64,000 nucleotides of DNA, from NCBI GenBank assembly GCA_049517675.1, contig JBEKRV010000007.1, forward strand, positions 1 to 64,000, in the 5' to 3' direction. Source of the DNA: Bog-756 sp049517675 (GTDB lineage Bacteria > Actinomycetota > Acidimicrobiia > Acidimicrobiales > RAAP-2). Both the position numbers and the translations under genes were made by a program. The notes under the pieces are model-generated. The model was not told the origin of the DNA. It did no database searches and saw only the letters and a list, made by a program, of their open reading frames with translations. Within the stretch, counting starts at the first letter, position 1. Every line of letters begins with the position of its first letter. Positions 59,415 through 64,000 of the stretch are shown piece by piece.

Positions 59415-60635
59415 TCAGGCCGCGTCCCGCTCGATCGGACAGGTCATGCACCGTGGTCCACCCCGGCCCCGTCCGAGCTCGCCGCCGGCGACGCTCACCA
59501 CCTCGATGCCGTGCTTGCGCAGCATGGTGTTTGTGGCCACGTTCCGGTCGTAGCCCATCACTACCCCGGGTGCCACGGCGAGGTAGTTGGTACCGTCGTC
59601 CCACTGCTCGCGCTCGGCGGCCCGGACGTCCTCGTCGGTCGTGAGCACCGTGATCTCGGGCACCTCGAGGATGTCGGCCAGGGTGTCCCACAGGTTGTGG
59701 TTGAGGGAGATGGCGAGCTGGTCCGGCTCCTCGCCCGGGGCCACGGTCCAGCTGCGCAGGTGACGGTCGAAGTACGGATAGAGCACGAAGGTGCCGGTGT
59801 CGACCATCGACATCACCGTGTCGAGGTGCATGAAGGCGTGGCTGTGGGGAAGCTCGATGGCCACCACCCTGGTGGCCTGACCGCTGTCGAACAGGGCGTG
59901 CGCCACCGTCTCGACCGCCATGGGGGTGGAACGCTCGCCCATGCCGATGAGCACCGCGCCGTTGCCGACGACGTGGACGTCACCGCCCTCCAGGGTCGCC
60001 GGTTGGTAGTCGTGGTCGCCCGCGCCGTAGTAGGTCACGAATTCGGCCCCCGCGAACATGGGGTGGAACCGGTAGATGGCCCGGGTGTGGAGCGACTCCC
60101 GCTGGCGGGCCGGCTTCGCCATCGGGTTGACGGTGACGCCGCCGTAGATCCAGCACGAGTTGTCCCGCTGGAACAGGTGGTTGGGCAGGGGGTTGAGGAC
60201 GAAGTCGTCGGCCCGCAGCATGTCCCACTTGAGGCTGTGGGCCCGACGGGGGTGCAGGTCGGCCTTCAGGATGCCGCCGATCATGAACTCCCCCAGCGCC
60301 CTGCCGTCGAGGTCGTCGAAGAGGCGACGGACCGGTTCGACCAGCGAGGGCCCGAGGATCTCGGGGGTGCAGACCCGGTCGAGCACGAAGGCACGGCCTT
60401 CGGGCACGTCCAGGGTCTCGGCCAGCAGCTGCTCGTAGTAGTGGACCGTCACCCCCTTGTCGCGGAGCGATTCGGCGAAGGCGTCGTGCTCCTCTTTGGC
60501 CTTCTTGGCCCACATCACGTCGTCGAACAGCAGCGACTCGATGTTCTGCGGGGTCAGGCGGGAGAGCTCGAGTCCCGGCCGGTGGATGATGGCCTGCCGG
60601 AGCTGGCCGACCTCGGACTTCACGGAGAACGTCAT
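59415..60635 (-). CDS. arcA: Arginine deiminase
   Basis: Converts arginine to citrulline and ammonia. The 406-residue protein has the substrate-binding FQRDNSCWIYGGV, the LEGGDVHVVGNGAVLIGMGERST block, HSHAFMHLDTVMSMVD, and the catalytic cysteine near residue 396 in GPRCMTCPIERD. The start at ATG 60635 follows GGAAGGA. It is the first gene of arcA-arcB-arcC on the minus strand; no arginine/ornithine antiporter (arcD) is visible in the window. The operon yields ATP without oxygen, and a DosR-like box sits 190 nt upstream. Confidence 0.95.
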   Translation of the reverse strand: MTFSVKSEVGQLRQAIIHRPGLELSRLTPQNIESLLFDDVMWAKKAKEEHDAFAESLRDKGVTVHYYEQLLAETLDVPEGRAFVLDRVCTPEILGPSLVEPVRRLFDDLDGRALGEFMIGGILKADLHPRRAHSLKWDMLRADDFVLNPLPNHLFQRDNSCWIYGGVTVNPMAKPARQRESLHTRAIYRFHPMFAGAEFVTYYGAGDHDYQPATLEGGDVHVVGNGAVLIGMGERSTPMAVETVAHALFDSGQATRVVAIELPHSHAFMHLDTVMSMVDTGTFVLYPYFDRHLRSWTVAPGEEPDQLAISLNHNLWDTLADILEVPEITVLTTDEDVRAAEREQWDDGTNYLAVAPGVVMGYDRNVATNTMLRKHGIEVVSVAGGELGRGRGGPRCMTCPIERDAA

Positions 60636-60947
60636 CAGGTTCCTTCCTCGGGTGGTTGCGGGCCTCGGGTGGTCGGGGGTCTCGGGGTCGGTCCCGCTCA
60701 CGGCAGCCCGATCGCCTCGGCGACCGACTCCACGTCGGTCGGGTGCTTCGACGACTGCCGCATGTGCGACCGACCGCAGTCCGTCCCTCGTGATCCACCA
60801 TGACGGGCGAGCCGGATCCGGGCCAGGGTCGAAAGTCCTCCGCCCGGGGTCGACGGGCCGTCCTGCACTCAACGGCAACGGGCCACAGACGGTAGGCTCC
60901 GTTGCCATTCCGAGGGTCCATTCCGTAGCGCGGTCGGAGGCTGGACG
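60636..60947. other. 312-bp divergent intergenic region with DosR-like box
   Basis: It holds the control region for arcA (minus) and the ferritin-like gene (plus). AGGACTTTCGACCCT (minus strand, 60825-60839) matches 12 of 15 positions of GGGACCTTCGGCCCT and keeps the left half of the DosR form. Two direct CCTCGGGTGGT repeats lie at about 60645-60670. I see no gene. Confidence 0.45.
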
Positions 60948-61829
60948 GTGGAACATCTGACATTGGAGGCGAGGGTCGGGCGGCTCGAGGACGACCCGCC
61001 CATCCGGCTCGACTCGGTCGACCTGACCCTCCGGCACCCTGCCGCCCTGCGTCGGACCTTCGAGGAGATCTTCGCCTACATCGCCACGGTGGAGGGGGCC
61101 GTCACCCGCAACGTCGTCGAGATCACCACCCTGCTCCCCGACCTCGACCGGCTGGACCTCCGGTTCCTGTCCGCCTGGTCGTCCCACGAATTGGCCCATG
61201 CGGCGATCTTCGACGCCCTGCAGGCCGAACTCGGGGTCCCTCCGGTCGCCGGCCCCTCCCGGGAAGCGCCGGGCGGAGGGAGGTCCACCCGCCCGAGGGC
61301 CTCGTTCCGCCTCGTCGGCGCCCTCGCCGCCAACCGGTGGCTCCAGGACGTGCTCAAGCTGGTCTACCTGTCGCTCGGTGCGATGCACGAGCACATGACC
61401 TTCGACGCCTACCGCCACATGGCTGCACAGTTCGCCGCCCTCGGCGAGGACGGCCTGGTGGCCACGGTCACCGCTCCGGTCAGCAGGCAGGAGGCGGCCC
61501 ACCTCGGGTACTACCGCCTGGCCGCGGCGAACCACCGCCGCCTGCTGTCCCCCGCCCAGGTCGATCTCGCCCGATGGATCACCGTGCACACCTACACCCC
61601 GGTCGGTGCCTCACCGTGCGGCAAGCTACCCGCCGGCCGGGTGTTCACCGGGCTCGCCGGGGAGGACGTGGTGGAGGTCCTGGACGGCGTCCAGGCCATC
61701 GCCGACCAGCTGCTGGGCGACGGGATCCGGCCCGTGCCCCGATTCGTCCACTCCGCCATGAACGCCTGCCTCCCCCGTCCATCGCGCCTCGGGCGGAGAC
61801 GCACGCGGGGCATGGGCACATGGCGTTGA
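60948..61829 (+). CDS. Ferritin-like di-iron protein, hypothetical
   Basis: The 293-aa all-helical protein has carboxylate-histidine pairs spaced as in ferritin-like di-iron proteins: SSHELAHAAIFDALQ (ExxH), a long loop, LGAMHEHMTFDAYRHMA and SRQEAAHLGYYRLA (ExxH). The family is not recognised, and the assignment rests on those motifs; it could be an oxygenase or desaturase relative. The start is GTG 60948 after CGGAGG. Its end overlaps the cyclase gene start by 10 bp, so the two are translationally coupled, which suggests a shared sensory role. Confidence 0.62.
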   Translation: MEHLTLEARVGRLEDDPPIRLDSVDLTLRHPAALRRTFEEIFAYIATVEGAVTRNVVEITTLLPDLDRLDLRFLSAWSSHELAHAAIFDALQAELGVPPVAGPSREAPGGGRSTRPRASFRLVGALAANRWLQDVLKLVYLSLGAMHEHMTFDAYRHMAAQFAALGEDGLVATVTAPVSRQEAAHLGYYRLAAANHRRLLSPAQVDLARWITVHTYTPVGASPCGKLPAGRVFTGLAGEDVVEVLDGVQAIADQLLGDGIRPVPRFVHSAMNACLPRPSRLGRRRTRGMGTWR

Positions 61830-64000
61830 ACCCGGTCTGCGCCGCCTGCTCCGAGCGGACCCCCGAGGATGCCCGGTTCTGCCCCTCCTGCGGTCACCGG
61901 ATCGCCACGGCCGAACCGCCCGCCGCCCTCGACGAGTCGATCGGGATCGCCCTCAGCACCGAGCTCCGTCACATCACCGTCGTCTTCTGCGACCTGGTCG
62001 GGTCCACCGAGCTCTCGTCGACGACGGACGCGGAGGAGTACAGCGGGCTGATCCACGCCTACCAGCAGCGGGCCGTCACCATCGCCCGGGGCCTCGGCGG
62101 CGACGTGGAGGGATACAGCGGCGACGGCATCCTCTTCCGGTTCGGGTGGCCCCAGGCCAACGACGACGACGCGGCGAACGCACTGACCGCCGCCCTCGAC
62201 ATCGTCGACGCCGTGGGAGCGCTCAACGAGAGCCGCCGACTGGCCATCCGGGTGGGTGTCCACAGCGGGCCGGCGGTGGTCGGCGAGCTCGGGGGCGCCG
62301 ACCGGCGGGCCATCATGTCGGTGGGCGAGACGCTCAACGTGTCGGCCCGGCTCCAAGGTGTGGCGAAGCCCGGGACGGTGGTGGCGAGTGCCGCGACCAT
62401 CGCCCTGGTCGGGGGGCGGTTCGACGTGACGCCCCTCGGCCAGCTCGAGCTGAGGGGCGTCCCCGAACCGGTCGACGGGTTCCTCGTCAGCGGACGGACG
62501 GACGCCCGGTCGAGGATCGCCGCGTCCCTCGACCGTCGAAGCCCGATGATCGGCCGGTCCGCCGAGCTCGAGGAGCTGGAGCGGCTGTGGGACTGGACGC
62601 GGGCCGGAAAGGGTGCCGCCGTGCTCGTCACCGGCGAGCCGGGGGTCGGCAAGTCACGACTGGCGTACCAGGTGGCCGACGTGGTGGGCGACGACGACCA
62701 CGTATGGCTCGAGAGCTCGTGCTCCTCCTACACCCGGATGAGCGTGCTCCACCCGGTCACCGATCTGGTGGAGAGCACCCTGTCCTTCCGGTCCGACCCC
62801 GATCCGTCGTGGCGGCTCGCCCAGATCCGGCTCGCGCTCGAGGAGGCGGACGTCGACATCCCCGACGCCGACGAGCTCATCGCCTCCCTCCTCGGCCTCC
62901 CCTGCCCGTCCGTGCAGACCATGAGCACGGAGCTGCGACTGGAGCGGACCATCGCCGCACTGGTGGCGTGGGTGGTCGCGCTCAGCCGCCACCACCCGAT
63001 GGTCCTGCTCATCGAGGACCTCCACTGGTGCGACCCCACGACCATGGACGCCCTGGACCTCCTGGTCGACCGTGTGGCCGACGCGCCGCTCCTCCTCCTC
63101 ATGACCGCCCGGCCGGAGTTCGGGCCGTCGTGGTCGGCCCCCGACGCCGTGACCACCATCCCGCTCGAGCCGCTGGGCGACGACGCCGTGCGGGAGCTGG
63201 TCACCACGCTGGGCCACGGGCGCAGCCTGCCCGACCAGATCGTCGACCGGATCGTGGCCTCGGCCGGCGGCATCCCCCTCTTCGTCGAGGAGGTCGGCCG
63301 CAGCGTGCTGGAGTCGGGGCTCCTGGTCGGCGGAGAGGACACATGGGACCTCGCGTCGCCGCTCATGGACCTGGAGATCCCAGGGACGCTCCAGGCCTCC
63401 CTCCTGGCCCGCCTCGACGGTCTCGGGCCGGCCAAGATCGTGGCCCAGCTGGCCGCGGTGCTCGGGCGGTCGTTCTCCTTCGACCTGTTGGTCCGGGTAT
63501 CGGGCATGGACCAGGCGCTCCTCGCCCGATTCCTCGACCGGGTGGTCGACTCGGGGCTCGTCCTCCACGACCCGTCCCACGGCAACAGCGAGTTCCTCTT
63601 CAAGCACGTCCTCATCCAGGAGGTGGCCTACGAGTCGCTGCTCCGCAGGAACCGGGCCACCATCCACGAACGGGTGGCACGGGTCCTCGACGAACGGATC
63701 GTCTCGGGCGCCTCCACCGCGGCCGAGGAGGTGGCCCGGCACTACGAGGGGGCCGGCCTCCTCCACGAGGCGGCCATCCACTACCAGCTGGCGGCCAGGC
63801 AGGCCGCCGAGCGGTCCGGTCACCGGGAGGCCATCTCCTTCCTCCTCCAGGGGATCGCCCTGGCCCAGCAGATGCCCGACGTCACCCTCGGGCGGGAGAT
63901 CGAGGTCGAGATGCAGCTCGCCCTCGGCTCCTCCATCGCCACCCGCAGCTACTCGGACCCGGAACTGGCCGTGGCCTACGGTCGGGCCCGGGAGCTGTGC
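61820..64000 (+). CDS. Class III nucleotidyl cyclase fused to AAA ATPase, 3' end cut by window edge
   Basis: 727 codons are visible with no stop. Residues 1-26 are a zinc ribbon (Cys7, Cys10, Cys21, Cys24). Residues ~45-225 are a class III cyclase: ITVVFCDLVGSTELSS (metal Asp), SGDGILFRFG (second metal Asp), IRVGVHSGPAVVGE, and ETLNVSARLQ (transition-state Asn/Arg). A large ATPase of the STAND/LuxR-type follows, with MIGRSAELEELERL, Walker A VTGEPGVGKSRLAY, and Walker B LLIEDLHWCD. A helical repeat region begins before the edge. Actinobacteria have many such multidomain cyclases, whose signals are mostly unknown. Overlap with the ferritin-like gene ties the two. Confidence 0.9.
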   Translation, partial: MALNPVCAACSERTPEDARFCPSCGHRIATAEPPAALDESIGIALSTELRHITVVFCDLVGSTELSSTTDAEEYSGLIHAYQQRAVTIARGLGGDVEGYSGDGILFRFGWPQANDDDAANALTAALDIVDAVGALNESRRLAIRVGVHSGPAVVGELGGADRRAIMSVGETLNVSARLQGVAKPGTVVASAATIALVGGRFDVTPLGQLELRGVPEPVDGFLVSGRTDARSRIAASLDRRSPMIGRSAELEELERLWDWTRAGKGAAVLVTGEPGVGKSRLAYQVADVVGDDDHVWLESSCSSYTRMSVLHPVTDLVESTLSFRSDPDPSWRLAQIRLALEEADVDIPDADELIASLLGLPCPSVQTMSTELRLERTIAALVAWVVALSRHHPMVLLIEDLHWCDPTTMDALDLLVDRVADAPLLLLMTARPEFGPSWSAPDAVTTIPLEPLGDDAVRELVTTLGHGRSLPDQIVDRIVASAGGIPLFVEEVGRSVLESGLLVGGEDTWDLASPLMDLEIPGTLQASLLARLDGLGPAKIVAQLAAVLGRSFSFDLLVRVSGMDQALLARFLDRVVDSGLVLHDPSHGNSEFLFKHVLIQEVAYESLLRRNRATIHERVARVLDERIVSGASTAAEEVARHYEGAGLLHEAAIHYQLAARQAAERSGHREAISFLLQGIALAQQMPDVTLGREIEVEMQLALGSSIATRSYSDPELAVAYGRARELC

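Overview
The window is 64 kb of high-GC chromosome, probably from an uncultivated or little-studied actinobacterium of the class Acidimicrobiia. I infer this from the very high GC, the many GTG and leaderless-looking starts, an NDMA-type alcohol dehydrogenase, and a giant secreted protein ending in 'GYWLVASDGGVFAFGDA'-type repeats, which are common in that class. I see no rRNA, tRNA, CRISPR array, insertion sequence, prophage or defence island. The gene on each edge is cut (ppk2 on the left, a class III cyclase/ATPase on the right).

Layout. 1-8 kb: PPK2 polyphosphate kinase, an acyl-CoA carboxylase carboxyltransferase, an SDR, a small XRE regulator with two palindromic operators coupled to a membrane protein, a DUF899 protein, a sulfatase, and an ArsR-SRPBCC pair. 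8-18 kb: an EAL phosphodiesterase, a beta-lactamase-fold hydrolase, an HD-fold protein, a TetR regulator beside a decayed yceI, an alpha/beta hydrolase, an XRE regulator, a secreted glutamic (G1) peptidase whose Ig-like repeats are disrupted by two compensating frameshifts, a double hot-dog thioesterase and SurE. 18-31 kb: a catabolic stretch with a Rieske oxygenase, SDR, two ACMSD-like amidohydrolases, an acetoacetate-decarboxylase-fold protein, a Tat-exported phosphoesterase, an NDMA-type alcohol dehydrogenase, a 2OG-Fe(II) oxygenase, and an aldehyde dehydrogenase with DUF779. 31-39 kb: one 8-kb gene for a secreted protein with about 12 FN3, about 10 He_PIG-like and 6 propeller-like repeats. 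39-53 kb: an ABC exporter, a phosphoglucomutase/GH65 phosphorylase/flavin-binding operon, a drug efflux MFS fused to a winged helix, a desaturase, a 37-residue basic protein, an ammonium channel, an alpha/beta hydrolase and an acyltransferase-SGNH protein. 53-64 kb: a MacB-like ABC transporter, a response regulator whose receiver lacks the phospho-acceptor Asp, a complete arginine deiminase operon (arcA-arcB-arcC), a ferritin-like protein and a cyclase/AAA ATPase.

The observation that best ties the window together is a recurrent 15-bp partial palindrome, GGGACCTTCGGCCCT, found twice exactly and five more times with changes, always between genes. It resembles the DosR/DevR (dormancy, hypoxia) box of actinobacteria. 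Copies lie upstream of the arginine deiminase operon, the flavin-binding/GH65/pgmB operon, a 2OG oxygenase, an alpha/beta hydrolase, an ammonium channel and two ABC systems. A hypoxia or energy-stress regulon is a reasonable but unproven reading. No single clearly unprecedented system stands out.
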